From: Paenibacillus sp. LS1
Lineage (GTDB): Bacteria > Bacillota > Bacilli > Paenibacillales > Paenibacillaceae
Assembly: GCF_026013365.1 (NCBI RefSeq)
Contig: NZ_JAPDOE010000001.1
Coordinates: 434,001 to 498,000 of the forward strand
Direction: 5' to 3'
DNA: 64,000 bases
Shown: positions 18,865 to 30,858 of the stretch, one piece after another
Numbering within the stretch: position 1 is the first letter of the stretch
How the letters are laid out: every line of letters begins with the position of its first letter
Position numbers and translations under genes: made by a program
Notes under the pieces: generated by a model
Told to the model about the DNA's origin: nothing
The model's input: only the letters and a program-made list of their open reading frames with translations
Databases searched by the model: none

Positions 18865-18934
18865 AGTGCACCCCTAGAATTTCATCGGATAAACCAGTTG
18901 TTGATTCCAATGTCTATTCTGAGGGGTGCACTTC
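18863..18934. repeat. 72-bp unit with long imperfect inverted repeats
   Basis: GAAGTGCACCCCT-AGAAT (18863-18880) pairs with its complement at 18916-18934 with a single bulge, around a 35-nt loop. T-rich sequence follows, so it may stop transcription from the left and, with the A-side, for the DMT gene on the right. Its size and stem-ends also fit a small IS-derived remnant comparable to 17091-17161. Confidence 0.5.
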
Positions 18935-18938
18935 TTTA

Positions 18939-19871
18939 TTATCCTAATTTTCTGAATCGATTAAAGCGCAGGAACTTAGGCAGTGCAGTATGGTAAGATT
19001 TCAGCCCAAAGTACATCAGCATGCCTGACAACGTAATTAATCCGCCTATGAATTGAAAAGGAGAGATGGTTTCTTCCAACAGTAGATAAGCCAGCATAAT
19101 GGCCAGAACAGGTTCACCGATAATACCTACAGAAACCGTTGTTGCCCCAATGGATTTGAGCAGCAGATTGAAAATGTACTGACCAAAAATGGTGGGGATG
19201 ATCGCAAGTAGTAGGAAGTACATCCAATCGGATGATTCGTAATTGGTTAAAGAAAGGTTATTCCATAAACTGTAGACCAGCAGGACACTTCCGCCAATAA
19301 TAAAGACAACAACACTATATATATTCGCATCGATTTTTCGACTCACTTTCTGTCCCACCAGCATATACGCCGACACCAGTATGGTTCCTATCAGTGACAG
19401 ACCGTCTCCGATCAGAGCTTCTCTTGACACGCCAATATCTCCCCAGGCGATAATCACCGAACCGAATAGGGCGGTAATCAAACATAGCACGGTAGGTATA
19501 CTTGCTCTTTCCTTAAACATAAAGTATGACCCGATCATCACAAACAAAGGTTGCAGCGCCAGAATGACCATGGAACTGGCCACTGAAGTATACACCAGCG
19601 ATTCCATCCAGAACAAGAAATATAGACCAAGAAGCAGGCCAGCCAGAAAAACGGTGCTCCAATCCTTTGAATTCATTTTTAAGAAACGAATCGTTTTCCA
19701 AGGGATAAACGGAAGCATAATAATGGCTGATATATACAGCCTGTACATACCGGCTATAGCGGTCGGAGTATCCGAAGATTTGATCATGATTGAAGAGACG
19801 GATACCGACAAAATGGCGATAAAAAGCAATACATAAGGATGAAAAAACAGCGACAATTTATTATCTTTCAC
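18939..19871 (-). CDS. EamA/DMT-family transporter
   Basis: The protein has ten transmembrane segments in two EamA halves and is 310 residues from GTG 19871, which stands 7 bp after GGAGG; an upstream in-frame GTG would add 13 residues but contains that ribosome site. Second-half motif GEPVLAIMLAYLLLEE is typical. DMT proteins export metabolites or amino acids; the substrate is open. Divergent from an AraC gene that may regulate it. Confidence 0.9.
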   Translation of the reverse strand: MKDNKLSLFFHPYVLLFIAILSVSVSSIMIKSSDTPTAIAGMYRLYISAIIMLPFIPWKTIRFLKMNSKDWSTVFLAGLLLGLYFLFWMESLVYTSVASSMVILALQPLFVMIGSYFMFKERASIPTVLCLITALFGSVIIAWGDIGVSREALIGDGLSLIGTILVSAYMLVGQKVSRKIDANIYSVVVFIIGGSVLLVYSLWNNLSLTNYESSDWMYFLLLAIIPTIFGQYIFNLLLKSIGATTVSVGIIGEPVLAIMLAYLLLEETISPFQFIGGLITLSGMLMYFGLKSYHTALPKFLRFNRFRKLG

Positions 19872-19935
19872 ATATAAGCCTCCAAAGTTCTTATCCGGTC
19901 GTCTGTGCACAGGCTATTGTGATAAGTCAAAGATT

Positions 19936-19951
19936 TGATATAATAATATCA
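19936..19951. promoter_or_regulatory. small palindrome between DMT and AraC genes
   Basis: TGATAT-AATA-ATATCA lies about mid-way between the divergent starts at 19871 and 20026. It could be a regulator site, but AT richness makes chance occurrence quite likely. Confidence 0.3.
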
Positions 19952-20025
19952 TTATTTTTGTGAATTTCGTGCAGTTAAATCGCTATATAATATAGATATA
20001 TCGTCAAAGAAAGGAACATCATAGC

Positions 20026-20922
20026 ATGGTGAAGCAACTTTATGAGGATATTTTGTATTCCGATCTTTCGTTTCCCTATATCATGTACACACATACACGT
20101 CATGCAAGTATCCCCGAAGGCAGAGGGTTCAACGATCTGCATTGGCACGAAGATCTACAGATCACATTAGTCACGAAAGGTAAGCTGGTTATTCAAATTA
20201 ACGGAATTGATCATACATTGGAAACGGGTCAGGCGATCCTGATCAACAAGAGAATTCTTCATATCACAACAGAGCTGACGCATGATGGTCAATATGTTAG
20301 TTTCAACTTTCCCGAAAAGCTATTAGCCTTTCATGTAGACAGTGCAATGGAAAAAAATTATGTACTGCCTTATACCAATTCTTCTTTGGTTTCGCTTGTG
20401 ATTAAAAAAGATTCGGAGTGGGAAACACAGATATTAGACATGCTTTGGGATATGAGGGAGACGTTTAATGCAGATAAAAAATGGGGATGGGAATATGAAA
20501 TTTCAATTAAAACAGTACAGTTATGGTTTGTATTAATATCCAATATTTCAGTTCCTCCCGGAGAAACCCCAAGAAGCGAGAAGCGTCAGCAGGAAAGATT
20601 ACAGTTAATGCTCAGTTTTATCCATCAAAATTACGCTCATCCAGTCACGCTTCGTGAGATTGCTGATGTAGCACATTTGAGCATTTCAGAGTGTACCCGA
20701 TGTTTTAAGAAAACGGCTCACATGACACCTTACGAGTATTTGATCAAATACCGAATCAAGAAGAGCAAAGATCGCTTATTATCGACGAATGATACAGTAA
20801 CCGAGATTGCAGAAAAAGTAGGCTTTAATCACGTGAACCACTTTATCCAGTCTTTCAGAAAGCACGAAGAAAAAACACCGAAAGAGTTTCGGTGCTCTCC
20901 ATACCCTGATAGTCATGCATAA
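20026..20922 (+). CDS. AraC-family regulator
   Basis: A 298-residue regulator with an N-terminal cupin-like sensor (residues ~15-120; LHWHEDLQITLVTKGKL) and a C-terminal AraC domain (~195-290; GFNHVNHFIQSFRKHEEKTP). Ribosome site AAAGGAAC lies before the ATG. Divergent from the EamA transporter, a frequent pairing in which the regulator controls the exporter; this link is inference from position. Confidence 0.87.
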   Translation: MVKQLYEDILYSDLSFPYIMYTHTRHASIPEGRGFNDLHWHEDLQITLVTKGKLVIQINGIDHTLETGQAILINKRILHITTELTHDGQYVSFNFPEKLLAFHVDSAMEKNYVLPYTNSSLVSLVIKKDSEWETQILDMLWDMRETFNADKKWGWEYEISIKTVQLWFVLISNISVPPGETPRSEKRQQERLQLMLSFIHQNYAHPVTLREIADVAHLSISECTRCFKKTAHMTPYEYLIKYRIKKSKDRLLSTNDTVTEIAEKVGFNHVNHFIQSFRKHEEKTPKEFRCSPYPDSHA

Positions 20923-20955
20923 ACGCTAAACGAATATTCTTTTACGTTTATAGCG
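20919..20955. terminator. hairpin between convergent AraC and LysR genes
   Basis: CGCTAAACG can pair with CGTTTATAGCG with a 2-nt bulge across a 12-nt loop. It has only modest T runs. The 13-bp string ATAAACGCTAAAC within it recurs on the far side of the LysR gene at 21947. Confidence 0.45.
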
Positions 20956-20959
20956 AATT

Positions 20960-21847
20960 TTAAAATTTTGCCTGAATTTCTTTTAAAAACAAATCCGCAG
21001 CAGTCGAAAAGACCTGATGTTTTTTCCAAACCATATTCAAGCCAGATTCAAGTCTCGGCTCTAGGGGTCTGAAACAAAGGTCGCTTTCACTGGACGTATT
21101 CACTATTTTATCAAGTGTTAATGCATAACCAATGCCTTCTTCAACCATAATGGCAGCATTATATGCAAGATTGTAGGTAGTAACGACGTTTAATTTGTCA
21201 AAATCTTCACCAAACCAGTCCGCAAATTCATTTTTCGAAAATGTCTGCTTCATTGACTGTCGTGAACAGATCAGTGGAAGATGTAATAAGTCTGTAGATC
21301 GAATCGTATCTTTGGAGGCGAGTGGACTTTCTTTTCTCATAACCACTCCCCAAACATCCTTGTCGGAGAAGTTGATATAATTATATTTGGAGACATCCGC
21401 TGGCTGGATTAGAATACCGAAGTCAAGGAGTCCCTTGTCAAGCCGCTCAGTTACATCATCTTCGTTACCACTGTAAAGGTGATAGCGTATATTGGGATAT
21501 TTATTTTGAACTTCTTTTGCCACTCTTGCAATCTGTTTCATGGCTTCCGTTTCTCCACCGCCTATATAAATATCTCCACTTATGGTTTCTTCCATGGATT
21601 CAAATTCTGCCTCTAATTTATCGACCATACCCACAATTTCTTCAGCCCTATTTCTTAAAAGCATACCTTCATCTGTGAGAATAATACTGTAACTACTGCG
21701 AATAAATAATTTCTTTCCCAACTCTTGTTCAAGGTCTTTCAATTGTCTGGACAAGGTGGGCTGCGTAACATGCAAGAAATCAGCAGCGCGTGTAATACTT
21801 CCTTCTCTCGCGACCGTAAGAAAATAACGCAATACTCTAATCTCCAT
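20960..21847 (-). CDS. LysR-family regulator
   Basis: The 295-residue regulator has the LysR helix-turn-helix at residues 1-60 (GSITRAADFLHVTQPTLSRQ) and a periplasmic-binding-like effector domain from ~90. It is divergent from an SDR-MFS pair, with an interrupted palindrome at 21907-21927 between them, so it probably activates that pair in response to a small molecule. Complete; effector unknown. Confidence 0.92.
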   Translation of the reverse strand: MEIRVLRYFLTVAREGSITRAADFLHVTQPTLSRQLKDLEQELGKKLFIRSSYSIILTDEGMLLRNRAEEIVGMVDKLEAEFESMEETISGDIYIGGGETEAMKQIARVAKEVQNKYPNIRYHLYSGNEDDVTERLDKGLLDFGILIQPADVSKYNYINFSDKDVWGVVMRKESPLASKDTIRSTDLLHLPLICSRQSMKQTFSKNEFADWFGEDFDKLNVVTTYNLAYNAAIMVEEGIGYALTLDKIVNTSSESDLCFRPLEPRLESGLNMVWKKHQVFSTAADLFLKEIQAKF

Positions 21848-21906
21848 CGTAACTCCTCCTTTATCCTTTACATTCTACAATAAACCTAACAGAAATGCCT
21901 TTTAAG

Positions 21907-21927
21907 CATATCTTGATATAAGATATG
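21907..21927. promoter_or_regulatory. candidate LysR binding site
   Basis: CATATCTT-GATAT-AAGATATG is a perfect interrupted palindrome containing the T-N11-A pattern typical of LysR sites. It lies 60 bp upstream of the LysR start and about 80-100 bp upstream of the SDR start. Confidence 0.65.
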
Positions 21928-22004
21928 AGTATTTGCTATGTGATGTATAAACGCTAAACTAAAGAGCGTGGCAACTAGAGAAGAAACTGAAGGGAATGAA
22001 GGAT

Positions 22005-22844
22005 ATGGATAAGACAAAGGTATGGTTTATTACTGGCGCTGTTCGAGGTATGGGCACAACTATTGCGAAGGCTGCTTTAAATGCTGGACACAAGGTTGTG
22101 GCTACCGGCCGGAATCCCGATGCGGTGGTTCGTGCGATCGGTGATTCCGAGAATGTAATAGTTGTCCCATTAGATGTTTGCCAGCCTGCAGATGCACATT
22201 CCGCAGTCAAGGCGGCAATTGAACGGTTCGGGGCGATCGATGTACTCGTAAATAATGCGGCACATTTCTGTGGAGGGTATTTCGAGGAACTGACCCCTGA
22301 CCAGATTGAACATCAGCTACAGGTGGCATTGGTTGGTTCCATGCACGTTACCCGGGCCATATTACCTGTGATGCGCACCCAACGTTCAGGACATGTTATC
22401 TCGATCTCTTCGGGCGCTGGCATTTCAGGATTTGAGTTTAATTCGGCCTATAGTGCAGCGAAATTTGCGCTTGAGGGATGGATGGAGGCACTGGCTCCTG
22501 AGGTAGCTCCATTCGGTATTTATACGACTATAGTCAATCCCGGATTTTTCCGAACAGAATTTCTTACCGATACATCCTCGACTTTCGCTAAGCCCTCAAT
22601 TGAGGACTATGATGATCGGAGAGCTGGTCATCTGGAATTTTTCAATAATCAGAACGGGCAGCAGCCTGGAGATCCAAAAAAACTTGCCAATGCTCTCCTT
22701 CAAATTGCAAACGAGGCCCAACCGCCGCAACGCTTCATTGCAGGAGCCGACGCGATCGACATTGCAGAGCAGAAAATTGCTAATCTTAAGACAGAGATCA
22801 ATGCTTACCGGGATCTCTCTAAATCCATGGCATATGACAACTAA
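22005..22844 (+). CDS. short-chain dehydrogenase/reductase
   Basis: A 279-residue classical SDR with the cofactor motif TGAVRGMG near residue 13, NNAA near 80, and the catalytic Ser and YSAAK (Tyr-x-x-x-Lys) near residues 135-155. Start 22005 is favoured over ATG 21996 since GAAGGGA lies 9 bp before it. It overlaps the following MFS gene by 11 bp and is likely co-transcribed under the divergent LysR. Substrate unknown. Confidence 0.9.
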   Translation: MDKTKVWFITGAVRGMGTTIAKAALNAGHKVVATGRNPDAVVRAIGDSENVIVVPLDVCQPADAHSAVKAAIERFGAIDVLVNNAAHFCGGYFEELTPDQIEHQLQVALVGSMHVTRAILPVMRTQRSGHVISISSGAGISGFEFNSAYSAAKFALEGWMEALAPEVAPFGIYTTIVNPGFFRTEFLTDTSSTFAKPSIEDYDDRRAGHLEFFNNQNGQQPGDPKKLANALLQIANEAQPPQRFIAGADAIDIAEQKIANLKTEINAYRDLSKSMAYDN

Positions 22845-24012
22845 ACGAAACCACCTGCTTGTATTCATTCTGACCTTTGGTGTATTCGGTATATTAAATA
22901 CGGAAATGGGCGTAATCGGAATCTTGCCTTTGATTGCAGAACATTACCAGGTCAGCATCTCAACCGCTGGTTTAATTGTGAGTCTTTTTGCGCTTGCGGT
23001 TGCTGTATCTGGTCCGATTTTGCCCTTATTATTTTCGGGCATGAACCGCAAGCATGTCATGTTGTTCGTGCTTGGTATTTTTATTGTGGGAAGCCTGGTC
23101 TCCGCCATCACATCAAACTTTACAGTATTAGTCATTGCACGTGTCGTTCCGGCCTTTTTCCATCCTGTCTATTGCTCATTGGCATTTACCGTCGCTGCGG
23201 CGTCAGTCCCCAAGGAAGAAGCGCCGAAGGCTGTGGCTAAAGTATTTGTTGGCGTGTCGGCAGGCATGGTGCTTGGAGTACCCCTTTCGAGCTTAATTGC
23301 TACCAGCACATCGTTGTTCTATGCGATGTTGTTCTTTGCCGCCGTAACAGTCATCGCATTCGTAGCAACACTTCTGTTCGTGCCCTCAATGCCAGTTACG
23401 AAAAGAATCTCGATCGGTACTCACCTATATGTATTGAGAAGATCCGTGATTTGGTTATCCATTGCTGGTGTGATCTTCATGAACGGAGCCGTATTTGGGG
23501 CCTATAGTTACCTTGCTGAGTTTCTGAAAACCGTGACCAGATATGACTGGAACACCGTCAGTGTGATGTTATTTCTATATGGCTTGGCCAATATGGTTGG
23601 GAACATGCTGGCAGGGAAACTGCTCGCTAATCACCCGTTAAGAACAGTCAAGATGTATCCAATTGCACTAATTGCGGTTTACATCTTGCTGTTCACCTTC
23701 GGACAATTCAGCGTGCCAACAGCCTTCCTTATTTTCATTTGGGGAATCTTAGGAGGCATAGGGGGCAACATTACTCAATATTGGGTGGTATCTGCAGCAC
23801 CAGAGGCACCCGAATTGTCGAATGGGATCTTTCTAACCTCTTCCAACCTGGGAACAACACTTGGCGCTAGTGTATGTGGACTAATCTTAACTGGAATAAG
23901 TACACAATATATTGTAGTTGGAGGAATCGTATTTCTAATATTTAGTATTGTAACGAATTACTTCAGAATCTCCATGACTGGTCGAATAAAGAGTTCAAAT
24001 GTCGAAGGATAA
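22834..24012 (+). CDS. MFS efflux transporter (DHA1, AraJ/YdhP-like)
   Basis: The 392-residue transporter has 12 segments. The family motif starting GVFGILNTEMGVIGILP marks the sugar-efflux/AraJ-type branch. The start ATG 22834 overlaps the end of the SDR gene by 11 bp, so an upstream in-frame extension inside the SDR gene is not used. Coupled translation suggests the enzyme and exporter handle the same compound. Confidence 0.9.
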   Translation: MTTKRNHLLVFILTFGVFGILNTEMGVIGILPLIAEHYQVSISTAGLIVSLFALAVAVSGPILPLLFSGMNRKHVMLFVLGIFIVGSLVSAITSNFTVLVIARVVPAFFHPVYCSLAFTVAAASVPKEEAPKAVAKVFVGVSAGMVLGVPLSSLIATSTSLFYAMLFFAAVTVIAFVATLLFVPSMPVTKRISIGTHLYVLRRSVIWLSIAGVIFMNGAVFGAYSYLAEFLKTVTRYDWNTVSVMLFLYGLANMVGNMLAGKLLANHPLRTVKMYPIALIAVYILLFTFGQFSVPTAFLIFIWGILGGIGGNITQYWVVSAAPEAPELSNGIFLTSSNLGTTLGASVCGLILTGISTQYIVVGGIVFLIFSIVTNYFRISMTGRIKSSNVEG

Positions 24013-24041
24013 GCAGACGAACGTAGTGACAGGCGTTTTAA

Positions 24042-24443
24042 TTAGTCTTTCGGCATTTTGCTCTCGTCCATGTACAACAGGTTCCAGCGGTGACCGTCCA
24101 GGTCAGCAAATCCTGCACCATACATCCAGCCGTCTATTTCACCCGGCTTGCCAAAGATGGTTCCTCCAGCAATCTCTACTTTTTGAATAAATGCATCCAC
24201 TTCTTCTCTGCTATCAGCACCAATGGAAAATATCACTTCTGCACTATGAGAAGTATCTGCGGTTTTGGCACCTGTAAATTTCTCAAATGTTGCGTCCGGA
24301 AATAGTAGAATCGTCGTTGAGCCTATGACAAGCTGGGCTCTCTCGTTGCCAACATTCTCCCCATGGAATCCAATCGCATTGAAAAAGGTAGTGGATTTCA
24401 CAACATCTTTCACTGGTAGGTTCATCCAGATTTTTTGTGACAT
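24042..24443 (-). CDS. VOC-family (glyoxalase-like) protein
   Basis: The 133-residue protein has two beta-alpha-beta-beta-beta modules of the vicinal-oxygen-chelate fold, beginning with MNLPVKDVVKSTTFFNAIGF and ending with DLDGHRWNLLYMD. The group includes small dioxygenases, glyoxalases and resistance proteins that bind a metal at the module interface. GGAGGC precedes the ATG. Convergent with the MFS gene. No reaction assigned. Confidence 0.88.
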   Translation of the reverse strand: MSQKIWMNLPVKDVVKSTTFFNAIGFHGENVGNERAQLVIGSTTILLFPDATFEKFTGAKTADTSHSAEVIFSIGADSREEVDAFIQKVEIAGGTIFGKPGEIDGWMYGAGFADLDGHRWNLLYMDESKMPKD

Positions 24444-24594
24444 GGCTGCAGCCTCCTAGTATATACTTTCAACTACGTTTACTATACTCTACTTCTAGCA
24501 GGGTTTGAACCCTGAGAGTGTTCTCTATATAATAACCATAACGCTTACCTAACTTACCTAAGTGAGGGATAATTTGAAAGGATGGCGATGGTGG

Positions 24595-25620
24595 ATGAGC
24601 GAACCTTGGGCTGCTTCAATGAGTGGTGTTCCGTGGGATGAGGAAAAAATGAAGAACGCTATTACGCAATTGCGAAACCGCGCTACGATAAATTTTGTTG
24701 TTGGGCTGGATGAGATGCATAATCTACGTCAACTGGATGAACATGTGTTTGCCAAACGCCCGGATCTGATTCTATCTATTTCTAATACCGACATGAAGGG
24801 GCGTTATACTGAAGAATTTCTGGAGATACTCGCCACATTAAAGCATGTCACCGCTTTGCAGCTGGATCTCAAGCAACCACAAGATCTGAGTATACTCGGT
24901 GCGATGAAAAGGATGGCGTTTCTCACCATTCGCTCGCCCAAAATTCAAAATTTGGATTTCATCCGCAACTTTAAAACCTTAGACTATCTCGCACTTAGCG
25001 GGAAATATTCGGATCTCTCACCAATCGAGGACTGTATTCGCCTACGTACGCTTGTTTTAAATTGTGCCATTGATCAGCTTGATTTTGTTGTGGACCTGCC
25101 GTTCATCGAGTATTTGGCTATCGATCAATGTACATTGAATGGTTCACTTGAGGTGCTGGCTGAATCGAATATCCGTATGCTGAGATTATCCTCGGTCCGT
25201 AATCTAACCCAGATTGATGCACTGGGGGCGCTGCAAAATCTAGTCTATCTACATCTATCATTACCTAAGATCGAGCGATTGTGTGACTTTTCAGGGATGA
25301 ACAATCTCCGTCAGCTAGAACTGGATTTCATGAAATCATTACAGAAGATCGATAACCTGTGGACTGCGGATCAATTAGAGGTACTGGTCTTGAAAGAGAT
25401 ACATAAGGGGATCAAGGTGGAAGCTTTCGAACGTTTGACCGAAATGCAAAGTCTTCGCCAGGTGGATTTCCGTTATATCGATCACAGCAAAGGACGTATT
25501 GCGGCCATGCGTAAACGAATGATCGATTTAGGAAAAGAGCACCTTCTCTATGAGAATATTGCTGAGGAAGAAAGAATACCTTCCACGGGACTGGTGCATT
25601 TGTCAAAAATCCTAATGTAA
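24595..25620 (+). CDS. cytosolic leucine-rich-repeat protein
   Basis: The 341-residue protein has eight to nine irregular leucine-rich repeats of about 22 residues between residues ~60 and 290 (for example LDYLALSGKYSDLSPIEDC). No signal peptide or enzyme domain is seen, so it is likely an intracellular binding scaffold. The start is uncertain: ATG 24595 follows AAAGGA by 12 bp; GTG 24562 would add 11 residues but lacks a ribosome site. Single gene before a terminator. Confidence 0.75.
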   Translation: MSEPWAASMSGVPWDEEKMKNAITQLRNRATINFVVGLDEMHNLRQLDEHVFAKRPDLILSISNTDMKGRYTEEFLEILATLKHVTALQLDLKQPQDLSILGAMKRMAFLTIRSPKIQNLDFIRNFKTLDYLALSGKYSDLSPIEDCIRLRTLVLNCAIDQLDFVVDLPFIEYLAIDQCTLNGSLEVLAESNIRMLRLSSVRNLTQIDALGALQNLVYLHLSLPKIERLCDFSGMNNLRQLELDFMKSLQKIDNLWTADQLEVLVLKEIHKGIKVEAFERLTEMQSLRQVDFRYIDHSKGRIAAMRKRMIDLGKEHLLYENIAEEERIPSTGLVHLSKILM

Positions 25621-25673
25621 ACATGACATGACTACATACTCAGTTATCGGAGTATAAAAAAATGGTTCGATGG

Positions 25674-25700
25674 AAAGTCGCTATTTTAGCGGCTTTTTTT
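25674..25700 (+). terminator. terminator, copy 3 of the repeated hairpin
   Basis: AAAGTCGCTA-TTT-TAGCGGCTTT then T7. The stem is base-for-base that of 3722-3749 and 38904-38930. Confidence 0.9.
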
Positions 25701-25847
25701 CGTGTTTTATACATGGATTGAACATTTTGTTTGAAAATAGCCCTTCATTTGAATGAATATTGATCAATTAGACCTTTTTGTCCGTCCTGACTTCACACGT
25801 CCATTTTTTCTCGTATAATAACAAAAAAGATATAAGGGGGAACTCAA

Positions 25848-26867
25848 ATGCTTACAGTTGGATACATTGGCAATGGCAAGAGCACAAATCGATATCATCT
25901 TCCTTTCGCGTTGAACCACGATCATGTGATGGTAAAAACAATATATGCCCGTAACCTGGATAAAACGGAATGGGATCGAGTACCGGATGTAAAATACACG
26001 AGTGATCTTGATGTCTTGATGAATGACGATGAGATTCAGCTGGTTGTTGTATGTACGCATCCAGAATCACACTTTGATTATGCCAAGACAGCACTGGATC
26101 ACGGTAAAAATGTGCTTGTTGAGAAACCCTTCATGTTGGACAAGAAGCAAGCTGAAGACATTTTCCAGTACGCCAAGGAGAGAAATCTAATTGTCGAATG
26201 TTTTCAAAACAGACGTTATGATTCGAACTTCCTGACCACACAAAAGGTAATTGAATCCGGAAAGCTTGGAGAGTTACTGGAAGTAGAAATGCATTATGAT
26301 TACTACCGTCCTGAAATCCCAAACAACACCAACCATTTTTCCAAATACAACAGTTATCTGTACGGACATGCCAGCCACACGCTTGATCAAGCCATATCCT
26401 ATTATGGTAAGCCGGAACGAGTTCATTATGATGTCCGTCAGTTGCTGGGCGAAGGCAGAATGAATGATTACTTTGACCTCGATCTGTATTATGGAACGTT
26501 AAAAGTATCTATTAAATCGAGTTTCTTCCGTTTAAAACCTCGGCCATGTGCGATCGTTTATGGTAAAAAAGGGGTGTTTGTCAAAGAAACGGAAGATCGT
26601 CAGGAAGAGCATCTAAAGTTATTCCACTTGCCTAAGGGTCATCCTGACTTCGGAATCGACCTGCCACAACATTATGGGACCTTAACGTACATGGATGATG
26701 AGGGTGTGTACCATGAGGAGAAAGTCGTTTCCGAAAAAGGAGATTATACCCGTGTGTATGACGCTCTCTATCAAGCCATCATCCATGGCAAGGAGAAAGT
26801 CGTCAAAGACGAAGAAACGTTAGCTGTTATGGAAATCCTTGAAAAAGGGATTGAAGCCTGCCGCTAA
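25848..26867 (+). CDS. Gfo/Idh/MocA-family oxidoreductase
   Basis: The 339-residue enzyme has an N-terminal Rossmann fold (GYIGNGKSTNRYHLP) and the family's EKP motif (VLVEKPFML) near residue 92, then the alpha/beta substrate domain. It oxidises or reduces a sugar, inositol or related compound with NAD(P). AAGGGGG precedes the ATG. It is closest to the YvaA/YdgJ type. It stands alone upstream of the beta-glucoside genes with its own terminator-like hairpin. Confidence 0.9.
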   Translation: MLTVGYIGNGKSTNRYHLPFALNHDHVMVKTIYARNLDKTEWDRVPDVKYTSDLDVLMNDDEIQLVVVCTHPESHFDYAKTALDHGKNVLVEKPFMLDKKQAEDIFQYAKERNLIVECFQNRRYDSNFLTTQKVIESGKLGELLEVEMHYDYYRPEIPNNTNHFSKYNSYLYGHASHTLDQAISYYGKPERVHYDVRQLLGEGRMNDYFDLDLYYGTLKVSIKSSFFRLKPRPCAIVYGKKGVFVKETEDRQEEHLKLFHLPKGHPDFGIDLPQHYGTLTYMDDEGVYHEEKVVSEKGDYTRVYDALYQAIIHGKEKVVKDEETLAVMEILEKGIEACR

Positions 26868-26901
26868 GATAGGCTGGACCTACCCAAGGAGATTATATAC
26901 T

Positions 26902-26930
26902 CCCTACGGATCTCAATATGTCCGTGGGGG
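26902..26930 (+). terminator. weak terminator after the Gfo/Idh gene
   Basis: CCCTACGGA pairs with TCCGTGGGG except for one T-G pair across a 10-nt loop. The T run after it is short and interrupted. Confidence 0.5.
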
Positions 26931-26950
26931 GAACACTTTTAACAAAGAAA

Positions 26951-26964
26951 AGAAAGCGCTTGCT
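26951..26964. promoter_or_regulatory. candidate CcpA cre site for the bgl operon
   Basis: AGAAAGCGCTTGCT matches the cre core (GAAAGCGCTTxC) with minor deviation. It lies about 100 bp before the antiterminator remnant, at the head of the beta-glucoside operon, the place where catabolite repression usually acts. Confidence 0.6.
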
Positions 26965-27060
26965 ATAAAGTTTAACAGATGTATGATCGCCAAGAAATGA
27001 CTGCTCCCACCTAAAACACAACATTTTGAGAGTCTTATACTTGATGAAGGGAGGCATTGG

Positions 27061-27340
27061 ATGATCATCCAAAAAATCTTTAACAATAACGCCATTGTAG
27101 CTAAAGATGCGCTCCGGGAAGAGTTTGTAGTTATGGGTAAAGGCGTTGGATTCAAGAAAAGTGTAGGAGACACACTAGATGAAAACCTGATCGAAAAACT
27201 ATTCATTCTGAAACCCAAAGAAACATCAGAAAAAGTGCATGTTGAAAAACGAGAAATATCTGAATACTGAATTAACAGATGAAGATCAATTATATCTCAC
27301 GATTCACATCGAAAGAATCACACGAAAATCAATTGAATAA
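27061..27340 (+). pseudogene. licT: LicT/BglG-family antiterminator with large internal deletion (CAT domain left intact)
   Basis: The first 69 codons (27061-27270) encode a complete co-antiterminator RNA-binding domain of LicT type (IFNNNAIVAKD, VMGKGVGFKK, then EKLFIL) and then run out of frame into a stop. From 27242, in another frame, lie the last ~32 codons of the second PRD domain (ELTDEDQLYLTIHIER). So about 190 codons with PRD1 and most of PRD2 are missing. LicT normally binds the RAT hairpin when its PRDs are phosphorylated suitably. GGGAGG precedes ATG 27061, so the 69-residue product can be made. Confidence 0.88.
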
Positions 27341-27346
27341 AATCTG

Positions 27347-27424
27347 GGATTGTTACTGGTCATGCAGGCGAGACTCATTGGACAAGGCGTTTTCCGCTTT
27401 GTTCCTATGGTCTTGCCTTTTTAT
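27347..27424 (+). promoter_or_regulatory. RAT antiterminator site overlapping an intrinsic terminator
   Basis: 27347-27375 has the LicT/SacT ribonucleic antiterminator consensus, starting GGATTGTTACTGG and ending GCAGGCGAGACTC. Its 3' half is also the 5' arm of a long terminator stem (27366-27389 with 27395-27418, several G-T pairs) that runs into a T tract. This is the standard mutually exclusive pair controlling bglP. Confidence 0.88.
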
Positions 27425-27448
27425 TTATATCCAATGTTGGAAGGATGA

Positions 27449-30765
<3,317 letters not shown>

Positions 30766-30803
30766 TGAATAAATGAATGAATGAACGAAATGATCATGTG
30801 GTT

Positions 30804-30846
30804 ACGACCGTTCTCTGGAATACTTCCGGAAAACGGTCGTTTGTTT
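30804..30846 (+). terminator. terminator of the bgl operon
   Basis: ACGACCGTT / AACGGTCGT, 19-nt loop, T-rich tail. It lies between convergent genes. Confidence 0.75.
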
Positions 30847-30858
30847 TGTTTAGATTCA

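Noticed and set aside
17091..18934. Complete composite transposon carrying the pectate lyase
   Set aside because: The two bracketing units have unlike ends and no transposase lies between or beside them.
27061..27270. A naturally short regulator of 69 residues
   Set aside because: PRD2 coding sequence follows directly in another frame, which shows a deletion in a longer gene.
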